From contig JAFXIM010000226.1 of NCBI GenBank assembly GCA_017533165.1, positions 1 to 10,923 of the forward strand: 10,923 nucleotides of DNA, given 5' to 3'. Below are positions 1-6,903 of the stretch, piece after piece. The notes beneath the pieces are model-generated. The model was not told where the DNA came from. It saw nothing but the letters and a program-made list of their open reading frames with translations, and did not search any database. Each line of letters begins with the position of its first letter. Within the stretch, counting starts at the first letter, position 1. The translations under genes were made by a program, and so were the position numbers. The stretch is from Eggerthellaceae bacterium (GTDB taxonomy: Bacteria; Actinomycetota; Coriobacteriia; Coriobacteriales; Eggerthellaceae).

Positions 1-593
1 GCGAGCGCATTGAGCACCATCCCGATTCCGGAAGAGACGGGGTCTGCACCGTAATGGTCCTCCACGGTCACGGTACGGCGGTTCAGCCTGAAGCGCATGT
101 CGTTGAAGTAAGGGTTCCTTACGTTTACGATGACGTAGAAGTCGTAGTGGTAGCGGTAACGCGGGGGATTGTAGCTCACCATTTCGCCCTTGGAGTCTCT
201 GTACTCTATCTCATCCCTGCGCTCGTCAACGTCAACGTTGGCTCCGACGACGTCGGTGAGGCTAATGACGTCGGGGTTTTCGTCTTGATAGTTTCGGTCT
301 GATGCCACCATGAACGTTCCGGCGGTGTCGTCGATGAGGACCAGATTGTCCTCGCCGTAGGAGCGCGTGACGGTAAATGCCGCGACCTTGCTCTTGTTAG
401 CCTCGCGGTAGTCCAGCTGCTCCTGGATCTGCGCGACGGTGGAGTGACGTCGATCGTCGAACCACGGCGAGAGCTTCTTGGCGCACGTCTTGCACATGTT
501 GCCGTCCTCGAGCTTGCGGTTGCCCAGAAGGCCGATATCCTCCCCGCAGAACGCGCATTCTTTTTTCTCGAAAAGTTTCCCGAACAGACCCAT
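1..593 (-). CDS. DUF4428 domain protein with N-terminal zinc ribbon (3' end outside window)
   Basis: The reading frame begins with ATG at 593, behind AGGAGG spaced six bases upstream, and stays open to the left edge (197 full codons), so the C-terminus is missing. The protein starts MGLFGKLFEKKECAFCGED. It has two CxxC pairs at residues 13/16 and 34/37, a four-cysteine zinc ribbon as in DUF4428 proteins. After the ribbon comes a soluble, beta-rich region with many charged and aromatic residues (for example PPRYRYHYDFYVIVNVRNPY near residue 150). No signal peptide or membrane segment is visible, so it is probably cytoplasmic. DUF4428 proteins have no settled function. It lies on the same strand as the LuxR-type regulator, 270 bases downstream of it, and its upstream region carries a palindrome (808-822) that recurs at 4036-4050. 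The family call is by recognition of the motif and N-terminus, not by a search. Confidence 0.8.
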   Translation of the reverse strand, partial: MGLFGKLFEKKECAFCGEDIGLLGNRKLEDGNMCKTCAKKLSPWFDDRRHSTVAQIQEQLDYREANKSKVAAFTVTRSYGEDNLVLIDDTAGTFMVASDRNYQDENPDVISLTDVVGANVDVDERRDEIEYRDSKGEMVSYNPPRYRYHYDFYVIVNVRNPYFNDMRFRLNRRTVTVEDHYGADPVSSGIGMVLNAL

Positions 594-766
594 CGAAGTC
601 CTCCTTCTCCTAGCTCGCAGCTCGTCTTTCGTCAACGCGCAGCGCTAAGAGGGCTGCAGGGTGGAAGATCCTTGGCGATGCGAAGAAACGCCCACACGCA
701 GTCCACCTGGAAAGCCGAAGCTGAAACCTCTACTGGGTGGCATTATGAGGCAGAGCCGAAGGCTTC

Positions 767-822
767 TCCATAACGCTATTGTGTAAAAATGCGCGGAGCC
801 TCAAAGTTACTCAAATTGAGTA
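767..822 (-). promoter_or_regulatory. Candidate operator and promoter of the DUF4428 gene (two-part element, copy A)
   Basis: Bases 808-822 form a perfect odd palindrome, which reads TACTCAATTTGAGTA on the minus strand. Twenty-two bases further along the minus strand is TACACAATAGCGTTATGGA (785 to 767). Both blocks recur in the same order and orientation in front of the lipoprotein gene at 4176 (14 of 15 and 16 of 19 identical). CACAAT is a possible -10 hexamer, which would give a leader of about 180 bases before the DUF4428 start. The assignment as operator plus promoter is inferred from the repetition and position. Confidence 0.55.
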
Positions 823-863
823 GAAGCTTTAATGCTCGAACCTTAGCCCCAGCCATGCGCGGC

Positions 864-2459
864 TTATTGGATATCGGCTGACTTACCGCAGCGGCGGAAG
901 ATCTCAAGGTAGAGGGTGAGCTCGTCCCTCGAGCCAACTTCGAGCTTTCGGTAGATGTTGGCGTTGTGCTTGCGTACGGTGTGGATGCTGATGACCAGAG
1001 CCTCGGCGACCTCGTGCACCTCGCGGCCCTCGCCGTACATCCTTACGATGAGGCGCTCGGTTGTGGTGAGCGTCGCGAAGCGATCCGCGAAGGCAGACAG
1101 CAGTTCGTTGACGTCCTCAGGAAGCGATGCTGGGTCCGTCGCCTTGGGTTGGGAGTCCAGGAAGGAGGCTAGGGCGTCTATCTCGGAGATGCCCGTGCGC
1201 TCGAAGTCCTCGAGGCTGCCCGAGCGGATGGCGTCCAGTGCGTTGGAGATGGGCTTGACGCACCTGCGCGACATGACGATTGACGTAGCCAACGAGACGA
1301 CGAGGAGGATCAGGGCCAGGATGGCGACCTTGATTCGATCGGTGTAGACGGCGGCATCGTAAGAACCCTTAGGGACAAGGGTGAGAATGCTCACGTCTTC
1401 TTCGTTGTCGGCATTGAGGTCGACGGAAGTATGCATTCCGACGTAAGAACCACTGCGTCCCTCGTAGGTGTTGACAGCACTTCCTGTATCGGCATAGAGT
1501 AGGTCGTCATTTGACAGGTAGGTTCCGCTCAGCTCTCCGGTAACGCCGCGCGAGAGGTCAAAGGCGCCGTCTCTCTCGGGTGCGATGACGGTTACCATGC
1601 TGCCGTAGTCGGTAAGGTATGCGGGGTAAGAGAGCTGCATATAAAGGCTGCTCATCTCAATGCCGCAAACGCCTAGGGTCGATCCATCGCTGCCGAAGAT
1701 GGGTGCCATGAGCATGATCGCGCTTTCCCAAGTGTCGGCCAGCTCCATGCGACCCGTCCACGCGAGGCCGTACATCGGCTTGCCGCCCTTTTGCCGCATA
1801 GTGGTTTCGTAGCCTTCGATGGAGGCCGTGTCCATCTCCATCCTCCATCGGTTATGAGGCTCAAGGCCCTTCTCCCTCGCCACCGAGGCTATGCCTCGAT
1901 AGCAAACGACATCTTGGTCTACGTTTGCATTTGTGCTGAGGTTTGCCAATCGGAGGTACAGGCTCGCGCGCGAGGTGTCGGAACCTTCCGCCTGCGTGTT
2001 GATCGTGGCATCGAGCAGCACGAACGCCCCGCTGCAGGGACTCGACCCCAACGTCGTGCTCACAATCGAGTAAAGTGATGACTCCGCATCCTTCAGCTTG
2101 GCGGCGTCATTGGAGAGGGACTGCACGGGATGACCCCGCAGCTGCGAGGATAAAACTACCGAGGCCTTCTCGGATAAGAGGACGCCTTGAGCCGTAAGGA
2201 CGTCAACCTGACTGGAGAACGAGTCGACGGCATCTTCGTGGTAGGTTCGAAGCGTTTCCTCGAAGCGCTCATCGGCTTTGCCGAAAACGCCGAACAGGCT
2301 TCCGAGTGCGAAAAAGGCCGCCAGCACGACGAGCACCAAGGAGCCCCAGTACGCGGCGACCCGTCGCTCAATGGTGACCTCCCTCTTCCTCACCATGTAC
2401 AGCAGCTCGTTAACGCGCTGCGTTACTCGAGTTGCCGTCTTTCTTGCCATCTGAAGCAT
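864..2459 (-). CDS. Membrane-anchored one-component regulator: Cache-like sensor plus LuxR-type HTH
   Basis: The 531-residue protein has a cytoplasmic N-terminus of about 37 residues and a membrane segment at about 38-60. An extracytoplasmic sensor of about 310 residues follows, then a second membrane segment at about 376-397, a short linker and a C-terminal LuxR-type helix-turn-helix at about 463-525. The HTH is recognisable from LTTTERLIVRMYGEG and SIHTVRKHNANIYRKLEVGS. The sensor contains APIFGSDGSTLGVCGIEMS (about 252-270), which resembles the conserved strand of double-Cache domains. There is no phosphoacceptor receiver domain and no kinase, so a signal sensed outside would be passed directly through the membrane to DNA binding. 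The start at 2459 has AGGG five bases upstream; ATG 2450 is an in-frame alternative. It begins 20 bases after the stop of the solute-binding protein, so the two are very likely co-transcribed and may work together. HTH and topology are clear; the Cache call is less certain and the ligand is unknown. Confidence 0.88.
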   Translation of the reverse strand: MLQMARKTATRVTQRVNELLYMVRKREVTIERRVAAYWGSLVLVVLAAFFALGSLFGVFGKADERFEETLRTYHEDAVDSFSSQVDVLTAQGVLLSEKASVVLSSQLRGHPVQSLSNDAAKLKDAESSLYSIVSTTLGSSPCSGAFVLLDATINTQAEGSDTSRASLYLRLANLSTNANVDQDVVCYRGIASVAREKGLEPHNRWRMEMDTASIEGYETTMRQKGGKPMYGLAWTGRMELADTWESAIMLMAPIFGSDGSTLGVCGIEMSSLYMQLSYPAYLTDYGSMVTVIAPERDGAFDLSRGVTGELSGTYLSNDDLLYADTGSAVNTYEGRSGSYVGMHTSVDLNADNEEDVSILTLVPKGSYDAAVYTDRIKVAILALILLVVSLATSIVMSRRCVKPISNALDAIRSGSLEDFERTGISEIDALASFLDSQPKATDPASLPEDVNELLSAFADRFATLTTTERLIVRMYGEGREVHEVAEALVISIHTVRKHNANIYRKLEVGSRDELTLYLEIFRRCGKSADIQ

Positions 2460-2479
2460 CTGCGCCCTGCACCTCGCCG

Positions 2480-3862
2480 CTATGCGTAGGCTGCCTTGAT
2501 CTGGTCGAGGCTCTCCTGCACCAGCTTAGCGAGCAGGGCCTCGTCGTTTCCGCCAGCTGCAAGGTACTGGCTGCGCGCGTCTGCCAGGCACGCGCGCACG
2601 TCATCCTCGAACCTATCCTCCATCTCAAGGTAGGAGTCAAGCTGCGGGGCGCTGTAGAAGGAGTAGCCTTCCTGCGTTTGGCCGAAAGCGGAGTAGAGCT
2701 CGACGTACTTCTGCTCCTCGAGCTTCTCTATAGCTTGGGGCAGGTAGGAGTTATACGCCTCGCTCGCGACGGGCATGTATCCGGCGCTCGTTGCGAATCG
2801 GGTGTTGCACTCGGCCTCGGTCAGCCACTTGAGGAAGGTTGTCGCAGCCCTTTCGCGTTCGGGGGTCGACTTGACGAGGCACATGCCGGCGCCGCGCTGC
2901 ATCACAAGCTTCTCGCCGTCCTCAAAGGTCGGGCAGGGCAGGATGGTGAACTTGATGTTTTCCGTCGTGTTGTCCTCGTAGATCACCTCTTCGGAGAAGT
3001 AGAGCACGCTCGCCGAAGAGGCGACGCTCGCAACGGCTTCACCCGTGCGGAGGGGCTCGGTTGCGTATCCGCCGCCAAGCCACATGCCGCCGGAGATGGC
3101 GGCCTCCGCATAGGGGCGCCACGCCCTCTCGAAATCTTCGTCAAAGGCGATTTTCTGGCCGTCGAAGAAGCTTCCTCCGAGAGACTCGACGCCTACCTGG
3201 AGGTAGTTGAAGTGAAAGTCGTGAACGAAGAAGGCTTTGCCATCGTTTGGTACGTCGGGAGTTTTCTGGTCGGTCCACTCGGCATAGATGCGGGAGGCCT
3301 CGTACAGGCCCTCCCACGTCTTGAGGTCGGAGACCTGAACTCCGGTTTCGGCGGAGAACCTTTCTAAGAGAGTCTGGTCGACGAAAAGCAGTTCCGTTGA
3401 TTTGGCTACGGGCAGAATGACCAGCCTGTCGTTGATGGTCCCGTCCTCCAGGAACTCGGGGACGAAGGCCGACAGCTCCTCCTCGCTGAAGTAATCAGCG
3501 TAGTCCACGAGAATCTCGTCATCGCTCATCGCGAGGACGGTCTTGGGGTAGGCGACGAAGATGTCCGGGAGATCCGCTGCGCCAGGCTCCCCGTTGGCAG
3601 CGGCCAGTATGCTGTCGTGAATGTTGTTGTTGTTGGAGACCATGGTCACGTCGACCCGGATGCCCTCCTCCTTGCCGACGGTGTTGTTGAACTCGTCGAT
3701 GAGGTCATTGAGGGGGGAGTCCGTTTGGGCGCCGTAGACGTGCCAGATGGTGACGGCGATAGGCTCGTCTGAGCCCTTAGCCCCGCCAGAGCAGGCAACG
3801 CCGAAAAGGCACATCGAAGCTGCGAGAATTAGCGTCAGCCCGATCAACCGGAGCTTTGCCAT
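2480..3862 (-). CDS. Extracellular solute-binding lipoprotein, sugar-type ABC family 1
   Basis: From ATG 3862 the protein has 460 residues and starts with a lipoprotein signal peptide, MAKLRLIGLTLILAASMCLF, with GVAC and the lipidated cysteine at residue 24. The mature protein has features of the UgpB/MalE-like family 1 binding proteins: VTIWHVYG near its N-terminus, LPDIFVAYPK, and the late segment GAGMCLVKSTPERERAATTF followed by AGYMPV. The frame is open upstream to ATG 3943, but that would place 27 residues before the signal peptide; ATG 3862 has AAGGGGG six bases upstream and is preferred. No permease or ATPase gene is adjacent. It is followed after 20 bases by the Cache-LuxR regulator, so it may present a bound sugar or other solute to that sensor, or it may feed a transporter encoded elsewhere. 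The ligand cannot be told from the sequence. Confidence 0.9.
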   Translation of the reverse strand: MAKLRLIGLTLILAASMCLFGVACSGGAKGSDEPIAVTIWHVYGAQTDSPLNDLIDEFNNTVGKEEGIRVDVTMVSNNNNIHDSILAAANGEPGAADLPDIFVAYPKTVLAMSDDEILVDYADYFSEEELSAFVPEFLEDGTINDRLVILPVAKSTELLFVDQTLLERFSAETGVQVSDLKTWEGLYEASRIYAEWTDQKTPDVPNDGKAFFVHDFHFNYLQVGVESLGGSFFDGQKIAFDEDFERAWRPYAEAAISGGMWLGGGYATEPLRTGEAVASVASSASVLYFSEEVIYEDNTTENIKFTILPCPTFEDGEKLVMQRGAGMCLVKSTPERERAATTFLKWLTEAECNTRFATSAGYMPVASEAYNSYLPQAIEKLEEQKYVELYSAFGQTQEGYSFYSAPQLDSYLEMEDRFEDDVRACLADARSQYLAAGGNDEALLAKLVQESLDQIKAAYA

Positions 3863-4034
3863 GGGAACCCCCTTCTTAAGCCGGATCGCAAAGCTAGCAG
3901 CGTATGCGCCGCAGACGAGACTTAGCCTTGCATTGCTAGGCATTTTATCAAAAGGGAGCCCTGCTATATTTTAGCTGCTTGCCTGCATCGCGGGCGACTT
4001 CGAAAAATTCGCTCGTCATCTGCGGTTTTATCAC

Positions 4035-4101
4035 ATACTCAATTTAAGTATTTTCCTCAACGGGCTACGAGCGCTCGCGAAATACACAATGGGGTAATGG
4101 A
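4035..4101 (+). promoter_or_regulatory. Candidate operator and promoter between the binding-protein and lipoprotein genes (copy B)
   Basis: Bases 4036-4050 read TACTCAATTTAAGTA, one base different from the palindrome in front of the DUF4428 gene. Thirty-two bases later, at 4083-4101, comes TACACAATGGGGTAATGGA, which matches the second block of copy A at 16 of 19 positions. The spacing differs from copy A by ten bases, about one helical turn. The element lies in the 313-base divergent region between the binding-protein start (3862) and the lipoprotein start (4176). It could therefore serve both directions, although the second block points to the lipoprotein. Nothing else is evident in this gap apart from A+T-rich patches near 3945-3975. 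Confidence 0.55.
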
Positions 4102-4175
4102 ATGGGCCCGGGCAAAGGTGTTCAATGAGCCTAGACGACAAAAGTCGTAAACGCCCAGAGAAAGGAAAGTGGGTT

Positions 4176-4991
4176 ATGAAGAAGAGACTGTCTATCCTCG
4201 TGGCGTCGGCCCTTGCGCTCGTGCTGAGCTTTGCGCTGGTCGGCTGCGGTGGAGGAGAATCCAAGGACTACTCGGCAAATTTCGCGGGAGACTGGAAGCT
4301 CAGCGGAATGGAAGACGCTTCCGGCGTGACTTCCGAGGAGGACATCGCTATGCTCGAGGCCTTCGGTATGACGATCAAGCTTTCCCTGGCTGATGACAAA
4401 TCCGCCAAGCTCGATCTGGCCGGCGAGGTCATGACGGGCACTTGGGAGGCCAAAAGTGCGACCGAGTGCGCCGTAACGCTGGACGGCGAGACCGTCACGG
4501 CCACCCTTTCGGACGACAAGCTCGTCATGAAGGACGGGGAGTCGTCCATGACCTTCAAGAAGATGACCGCAGAGGAAGCTGCAAGCCTGCCTGCTTCCGG
4601 TTCAGCCTCCGGCAGCCTTGGCGAAGAGGTCGTTGACAGCAGCTTCGCGCCCGTCAATATCGCTGATGACGACATCTGCACCATCAAGGTCGTTGGCAAG
4701 ATGACCGACGAATTCGGCGACAGCGGATACGTGATGAGCATCGTAAACAAGTCCGACAAGGCTATCTACGTCACCGTTCCGTTTGACTCCACCACCGTCA
4801 ATGGCAAGATGGTAGACATCTGGGGTGGCGAGACCCTCCTCGCTGGCGCATCGATCGACGACGCCTTCTTCTATGCTGACGCAGAGGACGTTCCGTCTCT
4901 TGAGGCCATGACCGCCGTTAAGGGCAAGATCGAGGTTTGGGACGACGATTCCCTCGACACCCTTGCAAGCTACGACTTCAGCCTTAATTAA
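4176..4991 (+). CDS. Two-domain surface lipoprotein of unknown function
   Basis: From ATG 4176 the protein has 271 residues and opens with a classical lipoprotein signal peptide, MKKRLSILVASALALVLSFA, with lipobox LVGC and cysteine 24. AAGGA lies about nine bases upstream. The frame is open to ATG 4125, but that start would put 17 charged residues before the signal peptide. Residues 33-130 form a small beta-rich domain of lipocalin-like pattern (FAGDWKLSGMED, then VMTGTWEAK, ending SMTFKKM). A Ser/Gly/Ala linker follows at about 136-150, then a second beta-rich domain at 157-271 (SGYVMSIVNKSDKAIYVTV) that looks immunoglobulin-like. The protein is probably anchored on the outer face of the membrane. 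It is divergent from the binding-protein/regulator operon and carries the shared operator-like element upstream, which suggests co-regulation. No enzymatic motif is visible, and function is unknown. Confidence 0.87.
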   Translation: MKKRLSILVASALALVLSFALVGCGGGESKDYSANFAGDWKLSGMEDASGVTSEEDIAMLEAFGMTIKLSLADDKSAKLDLAGEVMTGTWEAKSATECAVTLDGETVTATLSDDKLVMKDGESSMTFKKMTAEEAASLPASGSASGSLGEEVVDSSFAPVNIADDDICTIKVVGKMTDEFGDSGYVMSIVNKSDKAIYVTVPFDSTTVNGKMVDIWGGETLLAGASIDDAFFYADAEDVPSLEAMTAVKGKIEVWDDDSLDTLASYDFSLN

Positions 4992-5093
4992 CTCGGAATT
5001 AGCGGGGCCTGCTACGCGAAATGCCGCGATACAACCAGGTTCCCTTACATTAGTGATGTTCCATAAGACAGATAAAACTGAAGGGACAGGAAC

Positions 5094-5576
5094 ATGAAGA
5101 GACTCTCCATCATTGCAATTGTTGCAGCGGCTCTAACCCTTTGCCTCGCCCTCGTCGGATGCAGCGGTGGCGGCAGCAAGTACCAAGAGCAGACCGTGGA
5201 ATTTGACGGCTGGGAGATCACCATCACCAACGACCAGGTTATCTATGACGAAGAAGAGCAGACCAACAACCTGATCGTCTGGTTCACCGCAAAGAACAAC
5301 AAGGACAGAGCAGCCTCCATGAACGGTGACGCCAACATGCAGGTTTCGCAGGACGGCGAAAAGCTGTTCCTGGCTCAAGTGGTGGACGAAAACGGCAAAA
5401 ACTACTACGTTTTTGAGGATTGGATGACTGAGATTGAGCCCGGCGAGTCCATCGACCTTGCCTCCGGAGCCGAGCTGATCAGCGACAGCCCGGTGAAGTT
5501 CGTCTTCAGCGGGTCCTCCTCCGACATCGTTGACGCCGAACTCGAGTTCGCGGTCGCCGATCGCATGACGAAGTAA
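5094..5576 (+). CDS. Small surface lipoprotein, DUF5067-like
   Basis: The 160-residue protein begins MKRLSIIAIVAAALTLCLAL and has lipobox LVGC with cysteine 23, then a Gly/Ser run, as in its upstream neighbour. AGGGACAGG precedes the ATG by five to eight bases. Residues 34-155 form one beta-sandwich-like domain: GWEITITNDQVIYDE, then NNLIVWFTAKNNKDRAASM, then IEPGESIDL and VKFVFSG. This resembles the DUF5067/DUF4352 type of extracellular immunoglobulin-like domain. The gene starts 102 bases after the preceding lipoprotein and is followed at 5608 by a strong terminator, so the two lipoproteins probably form one transcript. A separate promoter in the 102-base gap cannot be excluded. The domain-family call is by pattern only, and the role is unknown. 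Confidence 0.85.
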   Translation: MKRLSIIAIVAAALTLCLALVGCSGGGSKYQEQTVEFDGWEITITNDQVIYDEEEQTNNLIVWFTAKNNKDRAASMNGDANMQVSQDGEKLFLAQVVDENGKNYYVFEDWMTEIEPGESIDLASGAELISDSPVKFVFSGSSSDIVDAELEFAVADRMTK

Positions 5577-5607
5577 GGTTGAAAACGCCTTTTCCGCCCG
5601 ATTTATA

Positions 5608-5640
5608 GGACCCGTCTCACTATGAGGCGGGTCCTTTCTT
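5608..5640 (+). terminator. Rho-independent terminator after the lipoprotein genes
   Basis: GGACCCGTCTC pairs with GAGGCGGGTCC across the five-base loop ACTAT. This gives an 11-pair stem with one G-T wobble, followed by TTTCTT. It lies 31 bases after the stop of the second lipoprotein. Confidence 0.9.
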
Positions 5641-5660
5641 CGAGGGCCTGGACGCGACAT

Positions 5661-5686
5661 TTGCCAAGCGAATGCCGAAGTATAAT
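5661..5686 (+). promoter_or_regulatory. Candidate promoter of the leucine-rich-repeat gene
   Basis: A perfect -10 box TATAAT lies at 5681-5686, about 50 bases before the preferred start at 5736 and just after the upstream terminator. The -35 box is poor: TTGCCA at 5661-5666 leaves only 14 bases of spacing, and no better hexamer is seen. The box also overlaps an in-frame ATG (5685), which argues against that ATG as the start. Confidence 0.5.
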
Positions 5687-5735
5687 GAAAGTAGGCGAAA
5701 AGCTTGCAAAGCAGGACATTCAGAAAGGGACATCC

Positions 5736-6671
5736 ATGGAGATTCTTCAGTTCGAGGGGGATGCGAGCCAGATCAGCTGGCCCGAGGGAATTGCAGCCGA
5801 GCTCGAGGCGCTCAATCCCGTCGATCAGCTTCGGTACTTCTACAAGGATGCCGACTATCAGCGTCGTGCTGAAAAGCTTCGCAAAGAGGGTGCCTATCAG
5901 TGGCGTAATTACAGCTGCTATTACAACCTGCCCGTTCAGGCCGTTGAGCTTTTGGATGGAAAGATCGCCGCAGTTCACTATGACGGATCTCGCATCGTTC
6001 TTGGGGAGACGGTGTGCACCTATTACGATTCCGAAAACAACGGCGCTGGTTACAAGGAGCGTGCTGACTATGCATCGCTTATCTGTGCCGAGCCCATCGA
6101 CTTCCCGCGTGACTTCTATCGCATCGAGGGTGACACGCTTATCCTCAACTCCAAGACGCCAACTGAGCCGCACGCGTTCATGTACGTGTTCGTAGCACCT
6201 TGGGAGCGTGAGGCGGACGAGCCCATCCGCCACGTGGTGATCGAAGATGATGTGGCCGTCGTTCCCAACGACATCCTGACCTTCATGACGGGCTTGGAAA
6301 CCGTTCGTCAACCCGCATCGATCAATCGCGTTCTGACCAAGAGCCTTGACTGCCAGACTTACATCGGCGGTATTCGCGTGCCAAAGGCCTTTGTGTCCTA
6401 CGACGGCATGCTTGTCCGTGTGCAGGAAGAGGTGGAGGAGTATCGCGTGCTCGACCACATCCGGAAATTGGGAGCTTATTCCTTTGCTGACTGCCCGAAT
6501 CTCAAGCGTGTTGTGATTCATGCAGGTGTGGAGAAGATAGAGGGAGGCGTCTTCGCTGCGTTTGGAGACGATCTGACCATCTACTGCGAGGCGGAATCCA
6601 AGCCCGAGGGTTGGGAGGATGATCTTGATCGCGAAGGTGGCCCTCAGGTAGTGTGGGGCTACAAGGGCTAG
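5736..6671 (+). CDS. Leucine-rich-repeat protein of the BspA type, without signal peptide
   Basis: From ATG 5736, with AAAGGGA six bases upstream, the protein has 311 residues. The frame is open back to 5622, but that start lies inside the preceding terminator, and ATG 5685 overlaps the TATAAT box, so 5736 is preferred. Residues 244-311 match the BspA-like LRR_5 pattern and its usual ending: KLGAYSFADCPNLKRVVI, then VEKIEGGVF, then TIYCEAESKPEGW and VVWGYKG. The preceding 240 residues are a soluble mixed region rich in Tyr and acidic residues, with possible degenerate repeats (HVVIEDDVAVVPNDIL near 167-181). BspA-type proteins are often secreted or surface-bound, but no signal peptide or membrane segment is visible here, so this one is probably cytoplasmic. 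It is a single-gene unit between two similar terminators. The repeat family is fairly sure; the function is unknown. Confidence 0.85.
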   Translation: MEILQFEGDASQISWPEGIAAELEALNPVDQLRYFYKDADYQRRAEKLRKEGAYQWRNYSCYYNLPVQAVELLDGKIAAVHYDGSRIVLGETVCTYYDSENNGAGYKERADYASLICAEPIDFPRDFYRIEGDTLILNSKTPTEPHAFMYVFVAPWEREADEPIRHVVIEDDVAVVPNDILTFMTGLETVRQPASINRVLTKSLDCQTYIGGIRVPKAFVSYDGMLVRVQEEVEEYRVLDHIRKLGAYSFADCPNLKRVVIHAGVEKIEGGVFAAFGDDLTIYCEAESKPEGWEDDLDREGGPQVVWGYKG

Positions 6672-6698
6672 CGAAACCACGCAATCTAACAAGATAGA

Positions 6699-6741
6699 GG
6701 ACCCGTTTCGGCATTTCGGCAGCCAAGCGGGTCCTTTGATT
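6699..6741 (+). terminator. Terminator after the leucine-rich-repeat gene
   Basis: GGACCCG at 6699-6705 pairs with CGGGTCC at 6728-6734 and is followed by TTTGATT. The stem continues inward through TTT/AAG and GGC/GCC with one bulged C. The outer seven pairs are identical to those of the terminator at 5608-5640. Confidence 0.8.
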
Positions 6742-6772
6742 GGAGGGGGCGTTTTGCTGTGAGGTGCACAAC

Positions 6773-6819
6773 CTAGGTCGATTATTGCACTAGGTCGTAC
6801 AGCTGAGCTTGATTATCGC
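6773..6819. repeat. Short imperfect direct repeats in the gap after the LRR gene
   Basis: CTAGGTCG occurs at 6773-6780 and 6790-6797. TCGATTATTGC at 6778-6788 recurs as TTGATTATCGC at 6809-6819 (9 of 11). The repeats lie between convergent genes, so a promoter role is unlikely; they may be chance or decayed sequence. Confidence 0.35.
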
Positions 6820-6903
6820 TGGGGGATGCCACGTCAATCGGGCGGAAGGGGTCCTCGTCGATGGGCGGCGAGTCGCGCCCAACGGCTTTAGCGGGTTGTC
6901 AGA

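Noticed and set aside
2432..3367. A 311-codon plus-strand open frame antisense to the binding protein
   Set aside because: It lies opposite a clear lipoprotein gene with a signal peptide and family motifs, and has no recognisable domain.
3629..3640. GTT triplet run (Asn-Asn-Asn-Asn in the binding protein)
   Set aside because: Only about four repeats inside a coding region; too short to call a microsatellite or phase-variable tract.
3863..3943. Upstream extension of the binding protein to ATG 3943
   Set aside because: The extra 27 residues would precede a complete lipoprotein signal peptide, and ATG 3862 has its own strong ribosome binding site.
4992..5093. Possible internal promoter or terminator between the two lipoproteins
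   Set aside because: Only a weak GCGGGGC/GCCGCG pairing with no T run, and a poor -10-like CATAAG without a matching -35.
5622..5735. Upstream extension of the LRR protein to ATG 5622 or 5685
   Set aside because: ATG 5622 lies within the terminator hairpin and ATG 5685 overlaps a TATAAT box. ATG 5736 has a good ribosome binding site.
5133..6692. A 519-codon open frame on the minus strand, antisense to the second lipoprotein and the LRR gene
   Set aside because: It crosses a strong terminator and covers two well-supported plus-strand genes with good ribosome binding sites and recognisable domains. Its translation has no recognisable motif. Such long antisense frames arise from codon bias in GC-rich genes.
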